A stretch of DNA of 64,000 bases from Mesorhizobium sp. CA14 (GTDB taxonomy: Bacteria; Pseudomonadota; Alphaproteobacteria; Rhizobiales; Rhizobiaceae), in assembly GCF_020165195.1 (NCBI RefSeq), contig NZ_JAIUHR010000021.1, positions 46,811 through 110,810 of the forward strand, in the 5' to 3' direction. The notes beneath the pieces are model-generated. The model was given only the letters and a program-made list of their open reading frames with translations, did not search any database and was not told the DNA's origin. Positions 9,501 through 18,907 of the stretch are shown here, piece after piece. Position numbers and translations under genes: made by a program. Positions within the stretch are counted from its first letter, which is position 1; each line of letters opens with the position of its first letter.

Positions 9501-12500
9501 TCACGAATGCCGCCGCCAACCTGACCTTCTCCGGGCAGGTGGTGAGCTCCGATGGTGCCAATTTCATCAAAGACGGCGCGGGCACGCTGACGCTTGCCGG
9601 GAGCAACAACAGCTATACCGGCACCACCACCGTCAACGGCGGCATGCTTGCGGTGACCAACCTCGCCAATGGCGGCACCAACAGCTCCATCGGCGCATCC
9701 AGCAATGCCTCGACCAACCTGGTCCTGCAGAACGGCGGCAAGCTGGGCTATATAGGTGCAACCGCCAGCAGCGACCGCGGATTCACACTCGGCACGGGCG
9801 GCGGCGGCATTGACGTGATCGGCGGCACGACGCTGACGATGAGCGGCACGGCGGCCGGCACGGGCAGCTTGACCAAGAGCGGCGCCGGCACGTTGGTGCT
9901 GTCGGGCACGAACACCTATACCGGCGGCACCACGGTGAGCACCGGCATCCTGCGCGCCGGGTCCACCAGCGCCTTCGGCACGGGTCCCATGACCGTTGCA
10001 ACCGGCGCGACGCTGGATCTCGCCGGCCGTGCCAATACGGTGGGTGGGCTCAGCGGCGGGGGCAGTGTGGTGCTGGGCACGGCGGCCCTGACGACGAACG
10101 GCAACGGCAGCTTTACGGGCACGATAGGCGGCACGGGCGGTGTTACCATCGCAGCCGGCACACAGACCTTCAGCGGCTGCGGCAACACCTATGCCGGAGT
10201 CACCACGCTTACCGGCAACAGCACGTTGAACGTCGGGTGTCTGGCGAATGGTGGGGACAACAGTGACATTGGCACCTCCGGCAATGCCTCCACCAATCTC
10301 GTTTTCAGCAACGGCTTGCTGAACTATACCGGCGCGACGGTCGCGACGGATCGCGGCTTCACGCTCCAGGGAGGAACGGGCGCCATCGGCGTGGCGAACG
10401 CGGCCACCACGCTGACCTTCAGCGGGCTGGCCACAGGTCTCGGTACGCTCCGCAAAGACGGTCCCGGTACGCTGATATTGTCCGGCACCAACGACTACAG
10501 CGGCGGAACGACGATTACCGGCGGCATCTTGAGAGCCGGTTCGACCAGCGCCTTCGGCACGGGCGCCATGACGGTGAACAACGGCGCGACGCTCGATCTC
10601 GCCGGCAACAACAACACGGTGCTCGGGCTCAACGGCGGCGGCAGCGTGACTCTCGGATCGGGCACGCTGACCCTAAGTGACGGGTTCAATCTCACTTTCA
10701 GCGGCGCGATGAGCGGCGCCGGCGGGCTCGTGAAGAACGGCACGCGCACGCAGACGCTCTCCGGCTGCAGCAACAGCTACGACGGCAGCACAGCGATCAA
10801 TGGGGGCGTTCTTGCGGTCACCTGCCTGAACAATGGCGGCGTCGCAAGCTCGATAGGCGATTCCAGCGCTGCGGCAACCAACTTGGTGCTCAATGGCGGC
10901 ACGCTGCAATATATCGGCGGCGCCGGCAGCACGGACCGCCAGTTCACGCTTGGGGCCAGCGGCGGCACTCTCGATGCCTCCGGCACAGGCGCGATCAATT
11001 TCACCAGCACGACGCCGGTCACATTGTCGGGAACGGGCAACCGCACGCTCACGCTCGCCGGCAGCAACACGGCCAACAACTCGCTTTCTGCCCGCATCGA
11101 CGATCCATCCGGGGGCGTCACGTCGCTGACGAAGTCCGGTGCCGGCACGTGGGTCTTGAACAACACGACCAGCACCTATACCGGCGTCACGACGATCAGC
11201 GGCGGCGTGCTTGCGGTCAGCAAGCTGGCCGACGGCGGCCAGGCGAGCTCGATCGGAAAGTCTACCAATGCCGCGACGAATCTGGTGATCGGCAGCGGCT
11301 CGACGCTGCGCTATACGGGTGCGGGCGACCAGACGGATCGCCTGTTCACATTGCAGACCGGCATCAGCTTCATCGAATCGTCGGGCACCGGCGCGATCGT
11401 CTTCAAAAACACCGGTTCGGCCGCCTATACCGGCAGCGGCAACCGCACGCTGGCGCTGGGCGGCACCAATACCGGGCTCAACACGATGGGCGGCACCATC
11501 ATCGATGGTCCCGGCGGCACGACCACGCTCGCCAAGAACGACAGCGGCACCTGGGTGCTGACCGGCAACAACACCTTCACCGGCAACACGGTCGTCAATG
11601 ACGGTAACCTGATCATCGGCAATGGCGGCACCACCGGCAATGCCGGCGCCGGCAACGTCATCGTCGCCAATGCGAGCTCGACGCTGTCCTTCAACCGCTC
11701 CGACAGCTTCAGCTTCACGGGCACGCTGAGCGGTGCCGGCAACATCGCCCAAATCGGCACCGGCACGACAATCCTCACTTCGGCAACAAACGCGATCGGC
11801 GGCAGCACACGCATCGACGCCGGCACATTGCAGGTGAACGGCAGCCTGACGAGCAGCGGGGGGATTACGATCAACGCTGGCACGCTGCAGAGCAACGGAG
11901 GGGGCGCCTCCATAACCACACCGACGATCACGATGAACTCCGGCTCGAAGCTCAACGTCGGCGGCGGCACGGTCCAGGCAGCCGGTGGCACGCAGACGCT
12001 GTTCACGGGCGGGACCGGCGGCGCCACGATCAACTTCACTGGCGGCACGTTGCTCGGCAACGGCACGCTGGGCGGAGGCGGCAACATTGTCAATCTCGCC
12101 GCCGGTTCGCTCAATACCGGCGCAGCCGCATTGAATCTCGGCAGCGGCAACGACACTTTCCTGTTGAGCGGTCTTGCGACGATCGCCGGCGTCGGGGTGG
12201 ACGGCGGCGGCGGCTCCGACACGCTGCAGGTGACCACCACCTTCAGCCGTACGCTCAATGGCGCTCAGATTACCGGTTTCGAAAGCTTGAACAAGCAAGG
12301 CGCCGCCACCCTCACGCTGACGGGCGATCACAGCTACACGTCCGGCACGACGATCTCGGCCGGCACGCTGCAGATCGGCAATGGCGCCGTGGCCGGCGCG
12401 CTGGCGACGCCGAGCGTGACCAACAATGGCACGCTCGCCTTCAACCTGAACAACACCTACGCCTTCGACGGAGCCATCTCCGGCACCGGTTCGGTCAACA

Positions 12501-15500
12501 AGCTCGGCACCGGCGTGACCACGCTCACCGGCAACAACACCTATGGCGGCGCCACCAACGTCAATGCCGGGACGTTGCTCATAAACGGCAACCAGTCGGC
12601 CGCGACCGGACAGACCAATGTCGCGAGCGGGGCGACGCTGGGCGGCACCGGCACGATCGGCGGCAGCGTCACCGTCGCCGACGGCGGCACGCTAAGCCCC
12701 GGCGGGGCCGGCAACGCTCCAGGCACGCTGAGCATCAACGGCAATCTCGCGCTGGGGAACTCCAACCTCAACGTCAACTTCGGCCAGGCGAATGTCGTCG
12801 GCGGCGCGCTCAACGATCTCGTCAATGTCGGTGGCAACCTGACGCTCGATGGTACGCTGAACGTGACCCAGAGCCCGGGAGGGACCCTGGGTCCCGGCGT
12901 GTATCGCATCATCAATTATACCGGCTCCCTTGCGGATAACGGTCTCGCCGTCACGGATCCCAACTATTTCGTGCAGACCGCGGTCGCCAACCAGGTCAAC
13001 CTCGTCAATTCCGCCGGGCTGACGCTCAGCTTTTGGGACGGCAATGCCGGCCCCCACTCCAATGGTGCGGTGGATGGCGGCAGCGGCACCTGGCGCGCGG
13101 CCGGCGACCAGAACTGGACCGACGCCACGGGCACCTTCGCCGCGCCCTTCGCCAATGCCAGCTTCGCCATCTTCCAGGGTGCTGCCGGGACGGTCACGGT
13201 CGACAACACCAACGGCCAGGTGCAGGCGGCGGGCATGCAGTTCGCCACCGGCGGCTATCTCATCCAGGGCGGCGACGTCGCTTTGGTCGGGCCGCAATCG
13301 ACCATCCGCGTCGGCGACGGCACCGCAGCCGGTGCGGCCTATGTGGCGACAATCACCTCGAACCTCACCGGCAGCAGCCAGCTGCTGAAGACGGAGCTCG
13401 GCACGCTGGTGCTGTCCGGCGCCAACAGCTACAGCGGCGGCACCGCGATCAATGGCGGCACGGTTCAGGTCGCCTCGGACGCCAATCTCGGCGACGCGTC
13501 CGGCGGCCTTTCGCTGAACGGCGGCACGCTGCACACGACGGCCGATATCGTTTCTGCCCGCGCCGTGACGCTCAATGCCGGCGGCGGCACCTTCGACACC
13601 GACAGCGCGACCAGCCTGGCGCTGACCAACATCGTGAGCGGCGCCGGAACTTTGACCAAGGAAGGTGGCGGCACGCTGGTCCTCAGCGGCGCCAACAGCT
13701 ACCAGGGCGGCACCGTCATCAATGGCGGCGCCGTCGAAATCACAGCCGATGCCAATCTCGGCAACGCAGCCGGCAAGGTGACCTTCGATGGCGGCACGCT
13801 GCATCAGACCCTGTCCAGCATCGTGACCGGACGTTCCGCCACCCTTCAGACGGGCGGCGGAACGTTCCAAGTCGACAACGCCTTGCAGTGGGAAGGCGCG
13901 GTCGACGGGGCAGGGGCGCTCACCAAGACGGGAACCGGCGCGCTGTTCCTTTCCGCCGACAATACCTATGCCGGCGGAACGACCATTGCGAGCGGCACGT
14001 TGTTGCTGGGCACCGGCGGCACGACTGGCTCGATCCTCGGCGATGTGGTCGACAACGGCACGCTCAGCTTCAACCGCGCCAATCTCTATGCTTTCGGCGG
14101 CACGATCTCCGGCAGCGGCGGCGTCAGCGAGGACGGCACCGGCAACACCGTGCTTACGGCCGACAATAGCTACGCCGGCACCACGCTGATCGCAGGCGGC
14201 GGCGGGCTCTACATCAACGGCAACCAGAGCGCCGCGACTGGATTGACCAACGTCAACAATGGCACGCTCGGCGGCAACGGCACCATCGGCGGCGATGTCT
14301 TCGTCGACGTTGCGGGCCGGCTGGCCCCCGGCGACCTCGGCTCCACGCCCGGCACCCTCACCATCAATGGCAAGCTCGACCTGGCCGACGGTTCGAACCT
14401 TGATTACTCGTTCGGTCAGGCCGGCGTCGTTGGCGGCGCCTATAACGACCTCGCGGTCGTGCATGGCAATCTGGCGCTCGACGGCACGATCAACGTCACC
14501 GAAGCCTCCGGCGGCAATTTCGGCCCGGGCATCTATCGCGTCATCAGCTATGACGGCGCTTTCGTCGACAATGGGCTGAACAGCAACTCGCCCAGCCATA
14601 TCGTGCAGACCTCGGTCGCAGGCCAGGTGAACCTGGTCGATATCAGCGCGATGACCCTCAACTTCTGGGACGGCGATGCCGGGCCGAAGGCCAATGATGG
14701 CGTTGACGGCGGCAATGGCACATGGCGGGCGGCCGGCGACAACAATTGGACCGGCTCCGACGGCGACATAAACGCCGCCTTCTCGAACGGCAGCTTCGCA
14801 ATCTTTGCAGGTAGCGCTGGGACGGTGACGGTCGACAACACCAACCGCCAGGTTCAGGCCGCGGGCATGCAGTTCGCCACCGACGGCTATCTCGTCCAGG
14901 GACAGGATGTCGATCTGGTTGGATCTCAGGCGACGATCCGCGTCGGCGACGGCACCCTGCCGAGTGCAGGGTACACGGCAACTATCAATTCGAACCTCAC
15001 CGGTGTGAGCCAGCTGGTGAAAACCGATCTCGGCACGCTGGTGCTTGGCGGCACCAACAGCTACTCGGGCGGCACCGCCATCAACGGCGGCATGCTGCAG
15101 GTTTCGGCCGATGCCAATCTCGGCGACGCGGGGGGCGCTTTGTCGTTCGACAATGCCGCGACGCTGCAAAACACTGCCGCGTTCAGTTCGGCACGCGATG
15201 TGACCCTCAACGCCGGCAGTGGCACGTTCCAGACAGACGCCGATCTCACGCTCTCCGGCGTGCTCGTCGGCGCGGGCGGCTTCACCAAGACGGGCGGCGC
15301 GGTGCTGACACTGACCGGCACCAACACCTATGCCGGGCCGACCACCGTGGCGGCGGGCGGGCTCTATGTCGACGGCGACAACGGCCTGGCCACGGGACTT
15401 ACCTCAGTCGAGATCGGCGCCACCCTTGGCGGCAAGGGCACGATCGGCGGCAACGTCACGGTGGCCGACGGCGCGACGCTGTCGCCGGGATCTGCCGACG

Positions 15501-18037
15501 GCACGCCGGGCACGCTGGCGATCGCCGGCGATCTGACGCTCTCTGGCGGCTCGATCCTCAACTACAGTTTTGGCCAGGCGAATGTCGCCGGCGGAGCTCT
15601 CAACGATCTGACCACCGTCGGCGGCGATCTCGTGCTCGACGGCACGCTCAATGTGACGGTCTCGCCAAGCGGAACCTTCGGTCCCGGTATCTACCGCGTG
15701 TTCCATTACAGCGGGACCTTGACCAATAACGGGCTGTCCGTCGGCTCCATCCCGTCCTCGAACTACTTCGTGCAGACGTCCGTCGATCATCAGGTGAACC
15801 TGGTCAATGCAAACGGGCTGAACCTGAACTATTGGGACGGCGATGCCGGTCCGAAGTTCGACGGCACCATCAACGGCGGCAACGGCACCTGGCAGAGCTC
15901 GTCAGGCAACGACAATTGGACTGAAGACACCGGCTCGATCAACGCAGCCTATTCGGACGGCGTCTTTGCCATCTTCGCCGGCCAGGCCGGCGCTGTGACG
16001 GTGGATAACGGGGTCGGGCAGGTAACGGCGGCCGGTATGCAGTTCTCGACCGACGGTTATGTCATCCAGGGCGGCGACATCGGTCTCCTCGGGCCGCAGT
16101 CGACGATCCGGGTCGGCGACGGCAGCAGCGCGGGCACAGGCTACACGGCCACGATCGCGTCGGCGTTCACCGGCAGTGCCCAACTGGTGAAGACGGATGC
16201 CGGAACGCTGGTGCTGACCGGCACCAATAGCTACACCGGCGGCACCGCGATCAATGGCGGCACGCTGCGGATCTCGGCCGATGCCAACCTCGGCGATGCG
16301 GCGGGCGGGCTCTCCTTCGACGGCGGCACGCTCAACACCACCGCCAGCTTCGCCAGCGACCGTGCCGTCGACGTCCTCGGCCAAGGCACGATCTCGACCG
16401 ATGCCGCGACCACCTTGACCCTGAACGGGGCATTGACCGGATCGGGCGCATTCAACAAAGCAGGAGATGGAACGCTTGTCCTGACGTCCGCTGGCTCGAC
16501 CTTCTCGGGATCCACCTCCGTCCAGCAGGGCACGCTCGCGGCGGGCGCTGCGGACGTGCTGAGCCCCTTGTTCGCCTTCACCGTCGCTTCCGGCGGCACG
16601 CTTGACCTTGCCGGCTTCGACCAGACGGTGGCTTCGCTCAACAACAGCGGGGCGGTACGGCTTGGTGCTGCGGCACCCGGCACGGTGCTTACGCTGAGCG
16701 GCGGCTATGTCGGCAATGGCGGCAAAATCCTCATCAATGCCGCGCTGGACGGCGATGCTTCTGCGACCGACAGGCTGGTCGTGCATGGCAGCACCTCGGG
16801 CACCGGCATCCTGGCGGTCAGCAATGTCGGCGGCGCGGGCGCGCAGACCAGCGAGGGCATCAAGATCGTCGATATCGACGGTAGCTCGGCCGGCACCTTC
16901 ACGCTCGCCGGCGACTATGTCTTTGAGGGCGACCAGGCCGTGGTCGGCGGCGCTTACGCCTACCGGCTCTACAAGAACGGCGTCAGCACGCCGGCCGACG
17001 GCGACTGGTACCTGCGCTCCACGCTGATCAACCAGACCGGTCCGCTCTATGCGCCAAGCACGCCGCTCTACGAAGCCTATGAAGGCGTGCTGCAGAGCTT
17101 CAACGAACTGGGCACGCTGCAGCAGCGCATCGGCAACCGGACCTGGGGCGAGAGCGCGACGCCGCAGGGCGCGGATGTGCCCGGCCAGGGTCCGGTCGAC
17201 GGCAACGCCATCTGGGCGCGCATCGATGCCGCGCATGGCAAGTTCGAGCCCAAGACCTCGACCACCGGCACCGACTACGATGTGACCACCTGGAAGCTCA
17301 ATGCCGGCGTCGACGGCCTGCTGCATGAGAGCGAGGCCGGCATCCTGTTGGGCGGCATCACCGTCCATTACGGCACCGTCTCGTCGGACGTGTCGTCGAC
17401 CTTCGGCACCGGCTCCATCTCGGCCACCGGCTACGGTGTCGGCGGCACGCTGACCTGGTTCGGCAACAGCGGCTTCTACGTCGACAGCCAGGCCCAGGCG
17501 ACCTGGTATGACAGCGACATCAACTCGGCCGTGCTGGGCAAGCTTGCCGACGGCAACAACGGCTTCGGCTATGGCTTGAGCATCGAGAGCGGGCAGAAGA
17601 TCGCGCTGCGCTCCAACTGGTCGCTGACCCCGCAGGCGCAGCTTTCCTACTCCTCGGTTCGCTTCAGCAGCTTCACCGATCGGTTCAGCACGGTCGTGTC
17701 GCCCGGCAGCGGCGACAGCCTGATCGGCCGCCTCGGCATCTCGGCCGACTATGAGGACCAGTGGGCCGACAGCGCCGGGCAGGTGAGCCGGGCGCATGTC
17801 TACGGTATTGCCAACCTTTACTACGACTTCCTCGACGGAACCGATGTCGATGTCTCGGGCGTGAAGCTTTCCAGCCAGAACCAGAAGCTCTGGGGCGGCG
17901 TCGGTCTCGGCGGCTCGCTCGACTTCGGCGACGGCAAGTACTCGGTCTATGGCGAGGCGCTGGCCAAGACCAGCCTGGCAAGCTTCGGCGACAGCAATGT
18001 CATCAGCGGCAAGCTCGGCTTCAGCGTGCGCTGGTAG
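6518..18037 (+). CDS. Giant type V autotransporter with PATR repeats
   Basis: About 3,839 residues. A long N-terminal extension ends in a signal peptide (hydrophobic core SAAVLLALLVGLA, cleavage near ANPTAAA|D, about residue 83). The passenger is almost wholly Gly/Thr/Asn/Ser-rich beta-helix built from autotransporter-associated beta-strand repeats of the form GxGTLxLxGxNTYTGxTT; I count about 22. The last ~280 residues, from GNAIWARIDAAHGKF to the terminal LGFSVRW, are a C-terminal autotransporter beta-barrel that would export the passenger across the outer membrane. The ATG at 6518 follows a purine-rich GGGGGGAAGA; ATGs at 6596 and 6629 are alternatives giving shorter signal peptides. There is no obvious catalytic domain, so adhesion or biofilm is the likeliest role. 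An IalB-type gene follows. Long open frames on the opposite strand are by-products of the biased codons. Confidence 0.93.
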   Translation: MSRVQDRSAETLERGKRSSANGSLANMSGSHLLRGGRMTKWKGQAASYAPNLAHSVASAPRPHSAAVLLALLVGLAANPTAAADLYWDADGSGVQLGGTGTWNTAAPALWNTTGNATAGPFVIWSNATPDNALFAGTAGTVTLGAPITAGSLTFNVSGYTIAGGTLTLGGATSTITATGNATISSIIAGSAGLNKAGGGTLSLTGVNTFTGDITVSAGGFAINADAALGAAANGISAAAGTSLTFNGSLNASRVVTLGAGGQVTVAGAGAAAARYTGSGGIVAATLTNATNDYTGPTTLRSSSSVSFSSIGNLGQASALGAPTTAANGTVLIMTGSGGDQYGDSASYTGAAASTNRNFELRPGPISGATLTFRNSGTGTLTINGDIALTSAGSNSGSNAVSFSADSADLQLLGVISSTTGRAVNFGGTSSARTITLGDANTFAGTAGIGAATVKVGTLANAGVNSSLGSGASISLGNGSVLSYTGGAVGLDRTWSVSGTGTLQSDGTGALTLNGATTLVAGSTFTLGGSYTGADNTVSGVISGSGGLASTGNATWVLTGANTRTGAITVNGGTLRAGNASAFGTTTGITTSGGTLDLNGFNMSTTSLAGTGGTLALGNANFTVNLGTGVSNTYGGSITGSGSLTKLGAGTLTLTGASTYTGATTIGGGTLALDFSPAGGPTSGIISASSPLVMNGGTLTVKGAAGETNLQSFGGLTITTGNNTVSATSGAGGSTTVGLGAITRTGGLANFVLPTAGAVTTTGPDRALGGWATVNGSDYAKVVGGNIVAFTAADYVNQDNASLWQTNQILSDAGGAANTPFFNTVGASIQIGGLQYTAAANSTVTVASGQTLGIDGTIIVAPSVGAANQTITGGSMTGTLGGGVLGVQQNGTGTFTIASTIVDNTGTVGFSKAGTGKVVLSGSNTYTGATTVSQGTLSINSVANGGTASAIGAASTDPSNLVIQGATLEYSGGTSSTDRGFTVGRAGAITSSTINVTNAAANLTFSGQVVSSDGANFIKDGAGTLTLAGSNNSYTGTTTVNGGMLAVTNLANGGTNSSIGASSNASTNLVLQNGGKLGYIGATASSDRGFTLGTGGGGIDVIGGTTLTMSGTAAGTGSLTKSGAGTLVLSGTNTYTGGTTVSTGILRAGSTSAFGTGPMTVATGATLDLAGRANTVGGLSGGGSVVLGTAALTTNGNGSFTGTIGGTGGVTIAAGTQTFSGCGNTYAGVTTLTGNSTLNVGCLANGGDNSDIGTSGNASTNLVFSNGLLNYTGATVATDRGFTLQGGTGAIGVANAATTLTFSGLATGLGTLRKDGPGTLILSGTNDYSGGTTITGGILRAGSTSAFGTGAMTVNNGATLDLAGNNNTVLGLNGGGSVTLGSGTLTLSDGFNLTFSGAMSGAGGLVKNGTRTQTLSGCSNSYDGSTAINGGVLAVTCLNNGGVASSIGDSSAAATNLVLNGGTLQYIGGAGSTDRQFTLGASGGTLDASGTGAINFTSTTPVTLSGTGNRTLTLAGSNTANNSLSARIDDPSGGVTSLTKSGAGTWVLNNTTSTYTGVTTISGGVLAVSKLADGGQASSIGKSTNAATNLVIGSGSTLRYTGAGDQTDRLFTLQTGISFIESSGTGAIVFKNTGSAAYTGSGNRTLALGGTNTGLNTMGGTIIDGPGGTTTLAKNDSGTWVLTGNNTFTGNTVVNDGNLIIGNGGTTGNAGAGNVIVANASSTLSFNRSDSFSFTGTLSGAGNIAQIGTGTTILTSATNAIGGSTRIDAGTLQVNGSLTSSGGITINAGTLQSNGGGASITTPTITMNSGSKLNVGGGTVQAAGGTQTLFTGGTGGATINFTGGTLLGNGTLGGGGNIVNLAAGSLNTGAAALNLGSGNDTFLLSGLATIAGVGVDGGGGSDTLQVTTTFSRTLNGAQITGFESLNKQGAATLTLTGDHSYTSGTTISAGTLQIGNGAVAGALATPSVTNNGTLAFNLNNTYAFDGAISGTGSVNKLGTGVTTLTGNNTYGGATNVNAGTLLINGNQSAATGQTNVASGATLGGTGTIGGSVTVADGGTLSPGGAGNAPGTLSINGNLALGNSNLNVNFGQANVVGGALNDLVNVGGNLTLDGTLNVTQSPGGTLGPGVYRIINYTGSLADNGLAVTDPNYFVQTAVANQVNLVNSAGLTLSFWDGNAGPHSNGAVDGGSGTWRAAGDQNWTDATGTFAAPFANASFAIFQGAAGTVTVDNTNGQVQAAGMQFATGGYLIQGGDVALVGPQSTIRVGDGTAAGAAYVATITSNLTGSSQLLKTELGTLVLSGANSYSGGTAINGGTVQVASDANLGDASGGLSLNGGTLHTTADIVSARAVTLNAGGGTFDTDSATSLALTNIVSGAGTLTKEGGGTLVLSGANSYQGGTVINGGAVEITADANLGNAAGKVTFDGGTLHQTLSSIVTGRSATLQTGGGTFQVDNALQWEGAVDGAGALTKTGTGALFLSADNTYAGGTTIASGTLLLGTGGTTGSILGDVVDNGTLSFNRANLYAFGGTISGSGGVSEDGTGNTVLTADNSYAGTTLIAGGGGLYINGNQSAATGLTNVNNGTLGGNGTIGGDVFVDVAGRLAPGDLGSTPGTLTINGKLDLADGSNLDYSFGQAGVVGGAYNDLAVVHGNLALDGTINVTEASGGNFGPGIYRVISYDGAFVDNGLNSNSPSHIVQTSVAGQVNLVDISAMTLNFWDGDAGPKANDGVDGGNGTWRAAGDNNWTGSDGDINAAFSNGSFAIFAGSAGTVTVDNTNRQVQAAGMQFATDGYLVQGQDVDLVGSQATIRVGDGTLPSAGYTATINSNLTGVSQLVKTDLGTLVLGGTNSYSGGTAINGGMLQVSADANLGDAGGALSFDNAATLQNTAAFSSARDVTLNAGSGTFQTDADLTLSGVLVGAGGFTKTGGAVLTLTGTNTYAGPTTVAAGGLYVDGDNGLATGLTSVEIGATLGGKGTIGGNVTVADGATLSPGSADGTPGTLAIAGDLTLSGGSILNYSFGQANVAGGALNDLTTVGGDLVLDGTLNVTVSPSGTFGPGIYRVFHYSGTLTNNGLSVGSIPSSNYFVQTSVDHQVNLVNANGLNLNYWDGDAGPKFDGTINGGNGTWQSSSGNDNWTEDTGSINAAYSDGVFAIFAGQAGAVTVDNGVGQVTAAGMQFSTDGYVIQGGDIGLLGPQSTIRVGDGSSAGTGYTATIASAFTGSAQLVKTDAGTLVLTGTNSYTGGTAINGGTLRISADANLGDAAGGLSFDGGTLNTTASFASDRAVDVLGQGTISTDAATTLTLNGALTGSGAFNKAGDGTLVLTSAGSTFSGSTSVQQGTLAAGAADVLSPLFAFTVASGGTLDLAGFDQTVASLNNSGAVRLGAAAPGTVLTLSGGYVGNGGKILINAALDGDASATDRLVVHGSTSGTGILAVSNVGGAGAQTSEGIKIVDIDGSSAGTFTLAGDYVFEGDQAVVGGAYAYRLYKNGVSTPADGDWYLRSTLINQTGPLYAPSTPLYEAYEGVLQSFNELGTLQQRIGNRTWGESATPQGADVPGQGPVDGNAIWARIDAAHGKFEPKTSTTGTDYDVTTWKLNAGVDGLLHESEAGILLGGITVHYGTVSSDVSSTFGTGSISATGYGVGGTLTWFGNSGFYVDSQAQATWYDSDINSAVLGKLADGNNGFGYGLSIESGQKIALRSNWSLTPQAQLSYSSVRFSSFTDRFSTVVSPGSGDSLIGRLGISADYEDQWADSAGQVSRAHVYGIANLYYDFLDGTDVDVSGVKLSSQNQKLWGGVGLGGSLDFGDGKYSVYGEALAKTSLASFGDSNVISGKLGFSVRW
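12740..16480 (+). repeat. Three internal passenger modules of the autotransporter
   Basis: Three homologous segments follow each other inside the autotransporter. Each has a block containing FGQAxVxGGAxNDL (near 12780, 14410 and 15570). About 250-280 bp later comes a block beginning WDGxAGP and containing GGxGTW and AxFxGxAGxVTVDN (near 13034, 14666 and 15832), followed by PATR units. The first module is longest because it holds extra PATR units. A related WDxDG..GGTGTW..AGTVTLG block starts the mature protein near 6774, so the module occurs four times in all. Confidence 0.75.
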
Positions 18038-18150
18038 CGGCGTCGACGAGGCACCGGCATAGCTTGGTTAAGCAATACAATGCGCGCTGTTGTGCGCATT
18101 CTCTGTCGTTCGCATTCTGGCGGTCCGACTTTTTGAGAGATGGAAACGAG

Positions 18151-18696
18151 ATGAAACGAAACAGACGAATTGGTTATGCCACGCTGATCGCCGCAAGCTT
18201 GCTTTCGCTTGCGGTCGCATTCGCGCAAGACACGGCGGCCCTCCCGGGAGGCGCGACCTCGCTCAGGGAAGGGCATGCCGACTGGACTGTCTCCTGCAAT
18301 CTCGCCACCCAGAACGGCGCCGGCGTGAAGGTGTGCGCGCTGTCGCAGGAGCAGACCGACAGCCAGTCGCGCCAGCGCGTGCTGGCGATGGAACTGCGCC
18401 CAGCCGGCGAGGCCGTCCAGGGAACGCTGGTGCTGCCGTTCGGCCTGGCGCTGGACCAGGGGGTGACACTGCAGATCGATGACGGCCCGACTCTGCCGCC
18501 GCTGCGCTTCCGCACCTGCCTGCCCGGCGGCTGCATCGTGGATCTGAGCTTTGACGCGGAGACCCTGGCGATTCTTCGTGAAGGCAAAAGCCTCAAGGTC
18601 AAGGTGATTGCGGACGGCGGCAAGGAGACGGTGCTTGCCCTGTCGCTGAACGGCTTCCCCAGCGCCGCCGACAGGACGGTCGAGCTGTTGAAGTGA
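18151..18696 (+). CDS. IalB-family (invasion-associated locus B) secreted protein
   Basis: A 181-residue protein with a Sec signal peptide (MKRNRRIGY then ATLIAASLLSLAVAFA, cleavage after AFA) and a mature domain of the invasion-associated locus B family. Typical features are WTVSC near the mature N-terminus and the paired cysteines in RTCLPGGCIVDL; four cysteines could form disulfides in the periplasm or at the surface. In Bartonella the family is linked to host-cell entry. In rhizobia its role is unsettled. The start is the ATG at 18151; the frame is open further upstream but there is no better start. It lies 113 bp after the autotransporter on the same strand, so it may be co-transcribed or functionally linked with it. 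Confidence 0.85.
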   Translation: MKRNRRIGYATLIAASLLSLAVAFAQDTAALPGGATSLREGHADWTVSCNLATQNGAGVKVCALSQEQTDSQSRQRVLAMELRPAGEAVQGTLVLPFGLALDQGVTLQIDDGPTLPPLRFRTCLPGGCIVDLSFDAETLAILREGKSLKVKVIADGGKETVLALSLNGFPSAADRTVELLK

Positions 18697-18907
18697 CACC
18701 GTTGGCCGTTTCGTGACGAGCCGGTTAAGCCGAGATCCACTTGGGCTTAAATTAGGCCGAGTGTCTCAATCAACGCCCGGCTTTCGGCCGCTGCATGCAA
18801 GGTCCGCTTTTTGCCCAATTATCACCAGCAGGATGGTTGAGAGACTGTGGGTTCAGCTAGATAGGCTGCGGAACCATGCGGAAAGATACGAGAAAGTTCT
18901 CGATTTA
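18697..18907. other. Intergenic region leading into repeat A
   Basis: There is no convincing gene. The part near 18870-18900 (catgcggaaagatacgag) resembles the sequence just upstream of repeats B and C (catacggaggcatacggg at 52492-52509), so the repeat may begin earlier than its well-conserved part. Confidence 0.35.

Noticed and set aside
6770..16500. Short regular repeats resembling a CRISPR array or minisatellite
   Set aside because: The repeats are in frame, diverged and protein-coding (PATR units), without constant-length spacers.
10673..17797. Very long open frames on the minus strand opposite the autotransporter (10673-12331, 12692-15169, 15902-17797)
   Set aside because: Their products are Arg/Ala/Gly/Asp-rich with no domain resemblance, and they mirror the repetitive GC-rich codons of the plus-strand gene. 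They are shadow frames.
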